DNA of 64,000 nucleotides, taken from NCBI RefSeq assembly GCF_041530365.1, contig NZ_CP168034.1, positions 496,001-560,000 on the forward strand. Reading direction: 5' to 3'. The position numbers and the translations under genes are program-made. Of the stretch, positions 1-11,376 are shown in pieces. The notes below the pieces were generated by a model. It had not been told where the DNA came from. It ran no database searches and was given only the letters and a program-made list of their open reading frames with translations. Source of the stretch: Capnocytophaga sp. ARDL2. GTDB taxonomy: Bacteria > Bacteroidota > Bacteroidia > Flavobacteriales > Flavobacteriaceae. Position 1 is the first letter of the stretch. Each line of letters opens with the position of its first letter.

Positions 1-2846
<2,846 letters not shown>

Positions 2847-2946
2847 GTGCTCTAAGAGTTGCTTTTATAAAGTATCAATAGAAGTGTTTTACAATATGTA
2901 CGATATTCCTGCTAAATTAGATAATATAAATTAGCAGAACCGATTT

Positions 2947-3055
<109 letters not shown>

Positions 3056-3062
3056 TTTTTAT

Positions 3063-3096
3063 AAAAATCCGTTTCATAAGAAACGGATTTTTTTTA
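3063..3096 (+). terminator. rRNA operon terminator
   Basis: Inverted repeat AAAATCCGTTT / AAACGGATTTT with a 6-base loop, followed by a T run, eight bases after the 5S gene. This is a typical intrinsic terminator for the rRNA operon. Confidence 0.85.
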
Positions 3097-3623
3097 TGCT
3101 AAGATGCGGAGCAGTTCGCGAGCTCGGGTCGCCGCCTTTTTTTGTTTAATCCACTTCGTGAGTTTCACGGACTATCTATGTTTATGGTCAAGTCTATTTA
3201 TGCACTTCGTGCGGTTTGAGTTGTATATGCTTTCAGTGTTGAGTCAAGATATCGGCTTGTTTACTTTTAAAAATATTTGTTTAAGTAATTTTTAGTATGC
3301 AATCTATACGATTTAAATATGGTTGTTTAACTATATAGTGCATATAAAAAAAGACCAAACGTTTTCAAAATATTATTAAATAAATGAAGGAAACTATATT
3401 TGAAGTATAATTTTTATATAGTAGTCGTTTATTGTTTTTAAGACGTTTTTATTGTTTTTAAAGCATCATACTACAATTGTATAATATATGGCTTTAAACG
3501 CTTTGTTTTATTGTTTTTTAGTAATTGATTGTATTCAAGTAATGAATTTATTGTTTAATGGTTTTTGTTTTTCATAATTATAAATTGTAGATACTTTAAA
3601 AAAATATTTTTTTGTATAAAAAA
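3097..3623. other. AT-rich intergenic region between rRNA operon and tRNA-Gly array
   Basis: No supported gene. The only clear structure is a second copy of GTCGCCGCCTTTTTTT near 3129, repeating the 3' end of the 5S gene and suggesting a leftover of an rRNA-end duplication. The rest is low-complexity AT-rich DNA leading to the tRNA promoter. A 63-codon ORF at 3104 has no recognisable features. Confidence 0.6.
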
Positions 3624-3656
3624 TTTGCATTGAAATAATAATTATTCTTATATTTG
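3624..3656 (+). promoter_or_regulatory. Promoter of the tRNA-Gly array
   Basis: TTTG at 3624-3627 and TATATTTG at 3649-3656 match the Bacteroidota -33 and -7 (TAnnTTTG) elements with 21 bases between. The box continues into CACTCG, a sequence also seen after the -7 box at the tRNA-Gln and tRNA-Asp operons in this window. Confidence 0.75.
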
Positions 3657-3688
3657 CACTCGCAAAACAATAATAAAGTTATGCAAAT

Positions 3689-3761
3689 GCGGAAGTAGCT
3701 CAGTTGGTAGAGCGTCAGCCTTCCAAGCTGAATGTCGCGAGTTCGACCCTCGTCTTCCGCT
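3689..3761 (+). tRNA. tRNA-Gly(UCC), copy 1 of 5
   Basis: A 73-base cloverleaf. Acceptor stem GCGGAAG/CTTCCGC, anticodon stem TCAGC/GCTGA around loop CTTCCAA with anticodon TCC, and T-loop TTCGACC. CCA is not encoded. It is the first of five copies with the same sequence, about 33 bases after the -7 box. Confidence 0.97.
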
Positions 3762-3805
3762 CTTAGAACATAAAAAAACAGATTAGTGAAAGTCTAATCA
3801 AAAAC

Positions 3806-3878
3806 GCGGAAGTAGCTCAGTTGGTAGAGCGTCAGCCTTCCAAGCTGAATGTCGCGAGTTCGACCCTCGTCTTCCGCT
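3806..3878 (+). tRNA. tRNA-Gly(UCC), copy 2 of 5
   Basis: Same 73-base sequence as copy 1, 117 bases further on. The spacer carries the short stem GATTAGTGAAAGTCTAATC, which recurs between all the copies and may be a processing structure. Confidence 0.97.
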
Positions 3879-3921
3879 CTTGGAACATAAAAAACAGATT
3901 AGTGAAAGTCTAATCAAAAAC

Positions 3922-3994
3922 GCGGAAGTAGCTCAGTTGGTAGAGCGTCAGCCTTCCAAGCTGAATGTCGCGAGTTCGACCCTCGTCTTCCGCT
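3922..3994 (+). tRNA. tRNA-Gly(UCC), copy 3 of 5
   Basis: Third identical copy, 116 bases after copy 2. No separate promoter is visible, so it is presumably processed from one transcript. Confidence 0.97.
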
Positions 3995-4040
3995 CTTGGA
4001 ACATAAAAAAAGCAGATTAGTGAAAGCCTAATTAAAAAAT

Positions 4041-4113
4041 GCGGAAGTAGCTCAGTTGGTAGAGCGTCAGCCTTCCAAGCTGAATGTCGCGAGTTCGACC
4101 CTCGTCTTCCGCT
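4041..4113 (+). tRNA. tRNA-Gly(UCC), copy 4 of 5
   Basis: Fourth identical copy, 119 bases after copy 3. The preceding spacer stem has drifted slightly (GATTAGTGAAAGCCTAATT), giving one G-U pair. Confidence 0.97.
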
Positions 4114-4158
4114 CTTGGAACATAAAAAAGCAGATTAGTGAAAGCCTAATTAAAAAAT

Positions 4159-4231
4159 GCGGAAGTAGCTCAGTTGGTAGAGCGTCAGCCTTCCAAGCTG
4201 AATGTCGCGAGTTCGACCCTCGTCTTCCGCT
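4159..4231 (+). tRNA. tRNA-Gly(UCC), copy 5 of 5
   Basis: Fifth identical copy, 118 bases after copy 4, followed directly by an intrinsic terminator that closes the array. Confidence 0.97.
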
Positions 4232-4243
4232 CAAAAAAAAGAA

Positions 4244-4273
4244 AAAAAACTTGTACTATTGTACAAGTTTTTT
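4244..4273 (+). terminator. Terminator of the tRNA-Gly array
   Basis: Perfect 13-bp stem AAAAAACTTGTAC / GTACAAGTTTTTT with loop TATT, ending in a T-rich run, 12 bases after the last tRNA-Gly. Confidence 0.9.
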
Positions 4274-4787
4274 CTTTTTTCATTAAAAGATATAAGTTTT
4301 TTACTTCAACTACTATTTAAAAAGCATAGATTGTTTTTCTTCTCTTGTAATGATATTGATACCAAGCTACTGATTCTTTCAGTAAATTTTCATATACTAG
4401 GACAAATAATTATATAGCTTATACGGCACATATTTTTATTTTTTATAATGATACTAAATATACGGGTGTAAAAGTGATTTTTATCATATTTATTGAAATT
4501 ATTTTAATCAATTATCAAAAAACACTTTTGTAATATTGAAAATATGTTTTCATTTGCAACAGACAATATATTTTTAAAATATCATTACTAGAATTTTACA
4601 CTTTAATTTTATATAACTAATATATTTTTTGTGTAATTATACATTCAATAATACTCTCCTTTTCCACCCAAGCCAAATTTTTTATACTACCCTTGTAAAA
4701 CATAATAGAAAAACGATGGCTTGGGTTTTTTATTTTAACTTTAAAAAAGTATATTTGTTGTTTGGAACATATAAATAATACATTTTA
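4274..4787. other. Intergenic region with an unexplained terminator-like hairpin
   Basis: No protein gene is supported in this 514-base AT-rich gap. CCCAAGCC at 4667-4674 pairs perfectly with GGCTTGGG at 4718-4725, which is followed by six T. A TATATTTG box at 4750-4757 could be the -7 element of xth, but no good -33 element stands at normal spacing. The hairpin may end a small RNA transcribed within the gap. Confidence 0.5.
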
Positions 4788-5555
4788 ATGAAAATCATTT
4801 CCTATAATGTAAATGGAATTAGAGCAGCAATCAATAAAGGATTTTTAGATTGGTTACAAGCAGCCTCGCCTGATGTCATTTGTTTGCAAGAAATAAAAGC
4901 TACGGAAGATCAAATTCCTACTATGGAAATCGAAATGGCGGGATATCCTTTTCAGTATTATTACCCAGCACAAAAAAAAGGGTATAGTGGTGTAGCTATT
5001 TTGTGTAAAAAAGAACCCAAAAACATTGTTTATGGTACAGGAATCGAGTATATGGATGCCGAAGGTAGAAATCTGAGAGTAGATTTTGACGATGTTTCTA
5101 TTATGTCTATGTATTTACCTTCGGGTACCAATATCGAGCGTTTGTCTCACAAATTTCAATATATGGACGACTTTCGTACATATATCAATGAATTGAAAAA
5201 GACAGTTCCCAATTTAATTGTTGGTGGTGATTATAACATTTGCCATGAGGCAATTGATATTCATGACCCAGTGAGAAATGCAAAAGTTTCTGGTTTTTTG
5301 CCTAAAGAACGAGCTTGGTTAGACGCTTTGATAAATGATGGATGGACAGATAGTTTTAGGTTGTTTACTCAAGAGCCACATCACTATTCTTGGTGGAGTT
5401 ATCGTGCAAATGCCAGAGCCAACAACAAAGGATGGAGAATTGATTATCTTTTGGCTGAGAAAAACTTGGAAGAAAGGATAAAAAGAGCGTATATTTTGCC
5501 CGAAGCCAAGCATTCTGACCACTGTCCAGTAGTTATAGAAATTGAAAGTAAATAA
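4788..5555 (+). CDS. xth: Exodeoxyribonuclease III (AP endonuclease)
   Basis: DNA-repair enzyme of the ExoIII/APE1 family, cutting at abasic sites and removing nucleotides from 3' ends. At 255 residues it is complete. Family motifs appear in order: SYNVNGIR at residues 5-12 (Asn7), LQEIK at 33-37 (metal-binding Glu35), GGDYN at 146-150 (Asp148, Asn150), RIDYLL at 217-222, and SDH at 243-245 (Asp244-His245 catalytic pair). The first ATG directly precedes the conserved KIISYNVNG start, so the start is secure. A monofunctional gene 12 bases ahead of an OmpA-like lipoprotein; the two may share a transcript. Confidence 0.95.
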   Translation: MKIISYNVNGIRAAINKGFLDWLQAASPDVICLQEIKATEDQIPTMEIEMAGYPFQYYYPAQKKGYSGVAILCKKEPKNIVYGTGIEYMDAEGRNLRVDFDDVSIMSMYLPSGTNIERLSHKFQYMDDFRTYINELKKTVPNLIVGGDYNICHEAIDIHDPVRNAKVSGFLPKERAWLDALINDGWTDSFRLFTQEPHHYSWWSYRANARANNKGWRIDYLLAEKNLEERIKRAYILPEAKHSDHCPVVIEIESK

Positions 5556-5567
5556 ATAAGTAAAACT

Positions 5568-6446
5568 ATGAAAAAAATTGTTTTATTAGCATCAGTAGTA
5601 TTGTTGACTACTTCGTGTGTATCTCGAAGACTCTACAACGAATTGAACGAAAAAAATAAAGATTGTGCCAATAGGTTGGAACTATTGTCTGAAGAAAATG
5701 AGCAAAACAAAGCAGCAATGCTCAATCTTAGTGGTAAAAACAAGATGTTGGAAAACGATTTGACTAAAGCAATTCAGGAACGAAACAAATGGAATTCTGA
5801 TTATAATGCGATGTCAAAAAACTTTGAAGATTTGGAGAAAAATTCGGATGCTGCAATCAAAGCAGAAATTGAACGTTTAAACAAATTGAAATTTGAATTG
5901 GATGCAAAATCTAAAAGAGTATCTGAGCTTGAAAGTCGATTGGATGAGCAAGATAAAAATTTAAAGAGGTTGAAAGATGCTTTGTCAAAAGCCTTGTTTG
6001 AATTTGAAGGAAAAGGTCTTACAGTACAGCAAAAAGATGGAAAGGTATATGTATCGATGGAAAACAAATTGTTGTTTTCGTCGGGTAGCTGGACGGTAAG
6101 TCCTGAGGGACGTAATGCTGTACAACAATTGGGTAGCGTTTTGGCTCAAAATCCAGACATTGCTATTTTGATCGAAGGGCATACCGACAACGACAAAGTA
6201 GTTGGTACCTTGGGAGGCGGAATTACAAACAACTGGGATTTGTCCACTAAAAGAGCTACGGCAATTGTAAATATCTTGGAAGCAAATCCGTTAATTGACA
6301 AAAGCAATCTTACGGCCGCTGGTAGAAGTGAGTTTGCTCCTATAGCATCCAATGCTACTACCGATGGGAAGGCAAAAAACCGTAGAATCGAAGTGATTTT
6401 AACTCCAAAATTGGATGTAATTTCTAAAATGATTAATGAAATTTAA
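5568..6446 (+). CDS. OmpA-family peptidoglycan-binding lipoprotein
   Basis: A 292-residue envelope protein that probably tethers the outer membrane to peptidoglycan. The N-terminus is a lipoprotein signal with lipobox TTSC (Cys17). Residues about 20-150 are rich in Glu, Lys, Asn and Leu in a coiled-coil pattern. The C-terminal part (about 155-285) is an OmpA-like domain with the signature IEGHTDND, a later RATAIVNIL helix and the closing motif KNRRIEVIL, which contain the residues expected to bind diaminopimelate. It starts 12 bases after xth and ends at a strong bidirectional terminator shared with the convergent DUF2723 gene. Confidence 0.9.
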   Translation: MKKIVLLASVVLLTTSCVSRRLYNELNEKNKDCANRLELLSEENEQNKAAMLNLSGKNKMLENDLTKAIQERNKWNSDYNAMSKNFEDLEKNSDAAIKAEIERLNKLKFELDAKSKRVSELESRLDEQDKNLKRLKDALSKALFEFEGKGLTVQQKDGKVYVSMENKLLFSSGSWTVSPEGRNAVQQLGSVLAQNPDIAILIEGHTDNDKVVGTLGGGITNNWDLSTKRATAIVNILEANPLIDKSNLTAAGRSEFAPIASNATTDGKAKNRRIEVILTPKLDVISKMINEI

Positions 6447-6483
6447 TCGAAAAGAATATCTAAAATTTTAAATCAAAAATATA

Positions 6484-6521
6484 AAAATAGGGTGTCCGTT
6501 GATTTTCGGACACCCTATTTT
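6484..6521. terminator. Bidirectional terminator between convergent genes
   Basis: Perfect 15-bp stem AAAATAGGGTGTCCG / CGGACACCCTATTTT with an 8-base loop. A-runs and T-runs on both sides allow it to end the OmpA-like gene on + and the DUF2723 gene on -. Confidence 0.92.
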
Positions 6522-6531
6522 ATTATTAGGT

Positions 6532-9500
6532 TTATAGAGAATCCTCTGATAATTCAGTGGCATCTATCATCTCTTGCTGTTGTCTAAGAGCATCTATGTA
6601 TCGTTTAAAGATACTACTTTGTTTTAGCAACTCTTTTTCAAGCACTTTATACATAGCAGGACTTTTCTTTTCTGCTAAATCTGCCAAACGTTGTAATGCC
6701 TGTAAATTGTCTATAATTTCCATAGCATACTCATCTTGCTCTTGCGTAGGCATACTTGCATAATAAGCTAAATATTCTATGCGTTTTTTCTTTAATTGGC
6801 TTACAACGTCATCCGCTTTTTTGATTTCGTTTGTTCTGTAATACAATTCGGCAAATGGTTCTACCGATTCATAGATACCGTAATAGTCTATTGGGAGATT
6901 TTTTAGTGCGATATCAGCAATTTCGATAGCTTTTTCTCTCTTTTCTTCACGGTATAGAGTTTCTGCCAATCTCGACAAATTGATACGATATAAAAACGCA
7001 TTTTTACGAGTTTCTGGGTCGTGATAGATTTTGTCGCTACCCATATTACCCCAATCCCATTTTTTTACCGTCTGATACATTTTTTCTGTATCAATATTTC
7101 CAATAAAGATAGGGTGTGGTTGTGTATCCATTGGTGTTTTGATAGGTACCAGTTTGTACACCAAACCTGTGAGTTGCATATAATCTTTCATCCACAAGAA
7201 ATCTTCTTCAGATAGCGAACCTGATGTAAAATATACTGGTCGTTCCCAAAGATTGTTTGAGATGATGTCCAACATGATGATGCGTTGTCTATAAATCGCA
7301 TTGTCATTGATGTCAAGCGATATTTCCGATACTATTTCTTCTGCGTATTTTTCGCTCACGGTGTTTGTAGCCAATACCTTCTCTTTGTCAACAGTAATTT
7401 TAAATTTCTTTGTGGGAATACGAATAATTTGTTCGCCATTGCTCATTTCTACTTTTGTACGAGGGTCATCGTTTGCAATGTACTCCATCAAATCATTGAG
7501 TTCTACTCGTTCATCCATCGAAGGGGCAATTGCTGCATAATACAGATTACTTCCTGCATATTGCTTATGATCAAATCTGATTTTCAGAGGTTTTGAATCA
7601 TACGCCGCTACTTTCATTTGGTCTATATACCATTCTGCTTGCAACAATGCGGTACATACAACTCTCACATCGGTACGATAGCCTTCTACCTCTTGCAAAT
7701 ACCACAAAGGAAAGGTATCATTGTCGCCTATAGTAAACACTATACCGTTGGGTTCTATAGAGTCGAGGTAGGCTTTTGCTAATGCCAATGCCGTGTCTTT
7801 GCCCGAGCGGTCGTGATCGTCCCAGTTTTCCTTTGCCATCAATACAGGAGCAGCCAATAATGAAACAGCAAAAGTGATAGGAAGTGCAACTTTTGGAGAA
7901 ATTTTCTTTGCCAATTGTTGGAAAATTGCAAAAACTCCCATTCCTATCCAAAGGGCAAATACCATAAACGATCCCACTACAGCATAATCTCTTTCTCTTG
8001 GCTCAAACGGACGCTCGTTTAGAAATACTTTCAAGGCAAAACTCGTCAAAACAAATAGAGCTGCCAACATGTAAAACGATTTCCAGTCATTCTTAGAATG
8101 CCAAAAAGCACCGATCAATCCCAAGATAAAAGGCAACATATAATAGTGATTTCTACCTTTGTTATTTGCCAAATCTGACGGTAAATTTTTCTGTGATCCC
8201 AAACGTATTTCGTCTAAAAACGAAATACCAGTTACCCAGTTTCCATTATCTCTTCCTCCTGCACCTTGAATATCGTTTTGTCTTCCAGAAAAATTCCACA
8301 TCAAATACCTCCAATACATGTAGCCAAATTGATAGTCAAACATGAATTTCATGTTTTGGAAAAAGGTAGGGTTTTCTATTTTGAACTGATCTTCAAACTG
8401 AGCTAAATATTGAATATTTGCCTCGTAATCTCTAAGTGAAAGCGTGCCATCTTTTAGATCGTTTTCTAGTTTGTAAAGATCTCTGTCGTAATCGCTATTT
8501 CCCGAAATGTTTTTTATTTTCAACGGCCCACCATAACGCATATAGTTGAGTGGGTGCGAGCCGTCAGTACTCCACATTCTCGGCAAGAAACCTTTTAGAG
8601 AAGAGGAATAGTTGGGTTCTGAGTTTTTGTAATTATTTACTATTTCATATTTCCCTGTTTCATAATTTCGTTCATAGTTGGGCTTTCCATCGATATAAGG
8701 TTTGTTTTTGTCCAATTCACGACGATATTTTACTGTAAAGAATGTGTCGTAAAAAAGCGAACGTTCACCATATTGCTCACGATTGTAGTATGCTTTTAAC
8801 TCGGCAGCATCCGAAGGTTTGTTTTCATTGATTGGAATTTGCGTATTGGCACGAATAGGTAGCATCAACCAAGACGAAAAACCGATAAAGATGAATAAAA
8901 CAGTAAGAAGTAATGTATTGTATTGAGTCAATTGTTTTTTCTGGGTGAAAAACAATCCGCCTACAAATAGAGAAACAATCAATACAAAACCAAAGATAGT
9001 TCCCGAATTGAAAGGCATATTTAGGCTATTTACGAAGAAAATTTCCGTTTTTCCAAAAAATGCAAATGTCCAAGGCATCAAATACAAAAAGCTAAATAGT
9101 AAGATAGCAATGATGATAGCATTGGCACCGATAAAGTTTTGTAGAGTAATTTTGGGATATTTAGCAAAATAATACAAATATCCTATCGTAGGAATGGTCA
9201 GCAATGCCATAAAATGTACTCCAAATGACAGACCTATTACCAATCCAATAAGTAATAACCATTTATCAGCTCTAGGAGTATGAATATTTTCAGTCCATTT
9301 CAACCCCGCCCAAAGCAAAACCGAGATGAGGAGCATAGCTGTCGCATATACTTCGGCCTCGACTGCACTAAACCAAAACGAATCAGAAAAAGTAAAAGCC
9401 AATGCACCAACAAATGTACTACCCAAAATAGCATATTCTTGAACTTTGTTTACTTTTTCTTGAGTAGAGCGCAGTATTCTGTGCAAGATTTCTACTCCAC

Positions 9501-9786
9501 TCCAATACATAAATAAGATGGTAAATGCACTCGAAACAGCAGCTACCATATTTACCCAATAGGCAATTTTTGTAACATCAGAGGCAAAAAGCGAAAACAA
9601 AGCTCCCAACATTTGATAAAGAGGAGCGCCAGGAGGGTGACCTACTTGTAATTTGGTAGAAGTAGCAATATACTCTCCAGCATCCCAAAAACTCAAGGTA
9701 GGCTCGAGCGTTAAAACATAGGTAATCAGGGCGATTGCAAAAACAATCCATCCTAAGATTTGTTTACTTGTTTTGAATGTTATCAT
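6532..9786 (-). CDS. DUF2723 family integral membrane protein
   Basis: A protein of about 1084 residues with the N-terminal DUF2723 region: LSFWDAGEY, then LQVGHPPGAPLYQMLGALF, with many transmembrane helices up to about residue 650 and a long soluble C-terminal part. The family has a fold like polyprenol-dependent GT-C glycosyltransferases and is abundant in Bacteroidota; the substrate here is unknown. The ORF opens 30 bases further up, but the ATG at 9784-9786 gives the usual family N-terminus (ITFKTSKQILGWIVF) and is preferred. It ends at the shared terminator with the OmpA-like gene. Confidence 0.88.
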   Translation of the reverse strand: MITFKTSKQILGWIVFAIALITYVLTLEPTLSFWDAGEYIATSTKLQVGHPPGAPLYQMLGALFSLFASDVTKIAYWVNMVAAVSSAFTILFMYWSGVEILHRILRSTQEKVNKVQEYAILGSTFVGALAFTFSDSFWFSAVEAEVYATAMLLISVLLWAGLKWTENIHTPRADKWLLLIGLVIGLSFGVHFMALLTIPTIGYLYYFAKYPKITLQNFIGANAIIIAILLFSFLYLMPWTFAFFGKTEIFFVNSLNMPFNSGTIFGFVLIVSLFVGGLFFTQKKQLTQYNTLLLTVLFIFIGFSSWLMLPIRANTQIPINENKPSDAAELKAYYNREQYGERSLFYDTFFTVKYRRELDKNKPYIDGKPNYERNYETGKYEIVNNYKNSEPNYSSSLKGFLPRMWSTDGSHPLNYMRYGGPLKIKNISGNSDYDRDLYKLENDLKDGTLSLRDYEANIQYLAQFEDQFKIENPTFFQNMKFMFDYQFGYMYWRYLMWNFSGRQNDIQGAGGRDNGNWVTGISFLDEIRLGSQKNLPSDLANNKGRNHYYMLPFILGLIGAFWHSKNDWKSFYMLAALFVLTSFALKVFLNERPFEPRERDYAVVGSFMVFALWIGMGVFAIFQQLAKKISPKVALPITFAVSLLAAPVLMAKENWDDHDRSGKDTALALAKAYLDSIEPNGIVFTIGDNDTFPLWYLQEVEGYRTDVRVVCTALLQAEWYIDQMKVAAYDSKPLKIRFDHKQYAGSNLYYAAIAPSMDERVELNDLMEYIANDDPRTKVEMSNGEQIIRIPTKKFKITVDKEKVLATNTVSEKYAEEIVSEISLDINDNAIYRQRIIMLDIISNNLWERPVYFTSGSLSEEDFLWMKDYMQLTGLVYKLVPIKTPMDTQPHPIFIGNIDTEKMYQTVKKWDWGNMGSDKIYHDPETRKNAFLYRINLSRLAETLYREEKREKAIEIADIALKNLPIDYYGIYESVEPFAELYYRTNEIKKADDVVSQLKKKRIEYLAYYASMPTQEQDEYAMEIIDNLQALQRLADLAEKKSPAMYKVLEKELLKQSSIFKRYIDALRQQQEMIDATELSEDSL

Positions 9787-9880
9787 TGATTTACTATAAA
9801 TTTTGTATAAACCCACAAAGTAACGTTTTTTTTTGGTAGAAATGAAATTTAATAAAAAAAATAATTTTTCTCTAAAAAGA

Positions 9881-9911
9881 TTTGCAACTATAAAAAATAT
9901 CCATATCTTTG
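9881..9911 (+). promoter_or_regulatory. Promoter of the tRNA-Gln pair
   Basis: TTTG at 9881-9884 and TATCTTTG at 9904-9911 with a 19-base spacer fit the Bacteroidota -33/-7 consensus. The -7 box runs into CACTCG as at the other two tRNA operons. Confidence 0.78.
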
Positions 9912-10034
9912 CACTCGAGTTTGAAAAGAAAGTAAGTATGTTTGCTATTTCAGGCTAAATTTTATTTTCATAAGATAATAAATTTTTAAATTGAACGTAA
10001 ACCTTTCGTTCAATCGCAAAAGAAAGGTTTATAT

Positions 10035-10105
10035 TGGTCTATGGTGTAATGGTAACACAGCTGATTTTGGTTCAGTCGTTCTAGGTTCGAGTCCTAGTAG
10101 ACCAA
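10035..10105 (+). tRNA. tRNA-Gln(UUG), copy 1
   Basis: A 71-base cloverleaf. Acceptor TGGTCTA/TAGACCA, anticodon stem GCTGA/TCAGT with loop TTTTGGT and anticodon TTG, and T-loop TTCGAGT. The CCA after position 10100 is part of the acceptor stem, not an encoded tail. Confidence 0.96.
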
Positions 10106-10174
10106 CAAAGACTAATCGTCTTTTTATTATATATTTATTTGAAGTAATACAAGTTTTCAATTTTGAAAATTTAT

Positions 10175-10245
10175 TGGTCTATGGTGTAATGGTAACACAG
10201 CTGATTTTGGTTCAGTCGTTCTAGGTTCGAGTCCTAGTAGACCAA
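10175..10245 (+). tRNA. tRNA-Gln(UUG), copy 2
   Basis: Identical to copy 1 and 140 bases downstream. The shared terminator follows at once. glnS, the cognate synthetase, lies 2 kb further on. Confidence 0.96.
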
Positions 10246-10247
10246 CA

Positions 10248-10277
10248 AAAATACCGCTCCAAACGGAGTGGTATTTT
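10248..10277 (+). terminator. Terminator of the tRNA-Gln pair
   Basis: Stem AAAATACCGCTCC with GGAGTGGTATTTT (one G-T pair), short AAAC loop and T-rich tail, three bases after the second tRNA. It may also serve folB on the opposite strand, which ends at 10281. Confidence 0.85.
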
Positions 10278-10280
10278 ATT

Positions 10281-10637
10281 TTATCTCGATTTTTCCATGA
10301 CGATGGTTACTTGTTCTACATCTCCACCAATCGGCGGATTGATTTTTGATACTTCAATCAAGACATAAGTAACCATCTGTAATTCTCTAAAAATACGCTG
10401 AATAATCCTTTCAGCTACATGTTCCAAAAGTTTGGAACGAATTGCCATTTCTTCTTTTACAATGGCATTGAGGTGTACATAATCAACCGTGTCTGCCAAC
10501 TCATCAGAAAGTGCAGAAGGCTGCAAATCTGCTTTTACCTCCAAATCTACTCGATAATCTGAGCCTATTTTTTCCTCTTCTACCAAACAACCGTGATTGG
10601 TAAAGACGCGAATGTTTTTTAATCGTATGATTCCCAT
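10281..10637 (-). CDS. folB: Dihydroneopterin aldolase
   Basis: Folate-pathway enzyme converting dihydroneopterin to 6-hydroxymethyl-dihydropterin and glycolaldehyde. The 118-residue length fits the family. Recognisable parts are NIRVFTNHGCLVEEEKIGSDY near the start (pterin-site region), DTVDY in the middle, the conserved KLLEHVAERI (catalytic Lys), and the closing IEVSKINPPIGGDVEQVTI. The ORF extends three codons further, but the ATG at 10635-10637 gives the typical GIIRLKNI start. It is preceded by the terminator of the upstream lipoprotein gene, so it is probably transcribed on its own. Confidence 0.92.
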   Translation of the reverse strand: MGIIRLKNIRVFTNHGCLVEEEKIGSDYRVDLEVKADLQPSALSDELADTVDYVHLNAIVKEEMAIRSKLLEHVAERIIQRIFRELQMVTYVLIEVSKINPPIGGDVEQVTIVMEKSR

Positions 10638-10665
10638 ATTAAGCATTTAAACATAAATTCATAAA

Positions 10666-10695
10666 GAAAGACTGTCCAATGGTTGGACAGCCTTT
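10666..10695 (-). terminator. Terminator after lipoprotein gene 10719-11123
   Basis: Stem CTGTCCAA / TTGGACAG with loop TGG, flanked by AAAG and CTTT, between the lipoprotein stop and folB. The U-tract on the minus strand is short. Confidence 0.65.
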
Positions 10696-10718
10696 AAATT
10701 ACTTTATCAAGCCAACAA

Positions 10719-11123
10719 TTATTCATTAATTCTTAAATAAATATAGGGTTCATTTGAATAGAATATTTTTAATGTATCATTATTTATTTGATAAGGAAAA
10801 TTGAATTTTTGACTACTTTCTTTAAAAGAACCAGGTAAATATCTATAAATTGTATTGTTTTTTGTGAAATAATACCCCTCAAAATCTCTTTGATGATAAC
10901 CTGAATCAAAAATAAATTCGCCCCACCATTCTCCAATCGAATTAAGTTGTATCTCATATCTATGATCAGAAATATTTGATTTTATCAACAACCATTTTCC
11001 AATTATCTCTGGATCTCTATATCCATTTTTATATCGCTCTATTTCTGAATTTTCATTATCACAAGAAAAGAAAATCAAATTCGATAAAAATAAAAACAAC
11101 GTTAACATCAATATCTTTCTCAT
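10719..11123 (-). CDS. Putative lipoprotein, paralogue 1 of a tandem pair
   Basis: A 134-residue protein of unknown function. The N-terminus is a lipoprotein signal ending at lipobox FFSC (Cys21), followed by DNENSEIERYKNGYR and then IIGKW, a pattern common in small lipocalin-like or DUF-type lipoproteins. The neighbouring gene 11377-11781 encodes a protein of the same length with the same DNENSEIERYKNGYR segment, while the rest has diverged. The pair therefore arose by tandem duplication. Small paralogous lipoproteins in such arrays are often immunity or surface proteins, but nothing here proves that. Confidence 0.75.
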   Translation of the reverse strand: MRKILMLTLFLFLSNLIFFSCDNENSEIERYKNGYRDPEIIGKWLLIKSNISDHRYEIQLNSIGEWWGEFIFDSGYHQRDFEGYYFTKNNTIYRYLPGSFKESSQKFNFPYQINNDTLKIFYSNEPYIYLRINE

Positions 11124-11312
11124 TTTACTTCAGTTTTTATGTATGATCGTCCATATAAATATCTCTCGGTGTAACTAAAGGAGAGTACCAACTAGAAATA
11201 TTTACATTATGTATTATTTTTTTATAATTAAGCGACAAATGTACAATATTTTTTTATAATCAAAAAATAGGAGAAAATTTTCATTATAAAATAAAGAAAT
11301 TGATATCCTTGC

Positions 11313-11345
11313 AAAAAAACTGCCCGATGAAATTGGACAGTCTTT
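11313..11345 (-). terminator. Terminator after lipoprotein gene 11377-11781
   Basis: On the minus strand CTGTCC pairs with GGGCAG across an 8-9 base loop and is followed by a run of T. It is weaker than the other terminators in the window, with one G-U pair. Confidence 0.6.
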
Positions 11346-11376
11346 AAGTTTTATTTCAAATTTTATACACATATGA

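Larger units (their letters stand above)
3689..4231 (+). repeat. Five-unit tandem tRNA-Gly repeat, unit about 117 bp
   Basis: Units begin at 3689, 3806, 3922, 4041 and 4159. The 73-base tRNA parts are the same, while the 43-46 base spacers vary only in A-run length and a few substitutions. This pattern fits array growth by unequal recombination. Confidence 0.9.

Noticed and set aside
3689..4231. CRISPR-like array
   Set aside because: The regular 117-base repeats are tRNA-Gly genes with spacers that are alike, not unique spacers.
4056..4417. ORFs overlapping the last tRNA-Gly copies
   Set aside because: They consist of tRNA sequence and low-complexity A/T runs.
9991..10224. 77-codon ORF over the tRNA-Gln genes
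   Set aside because: It translates the two identical tRNAs and shows the same peptide twice.
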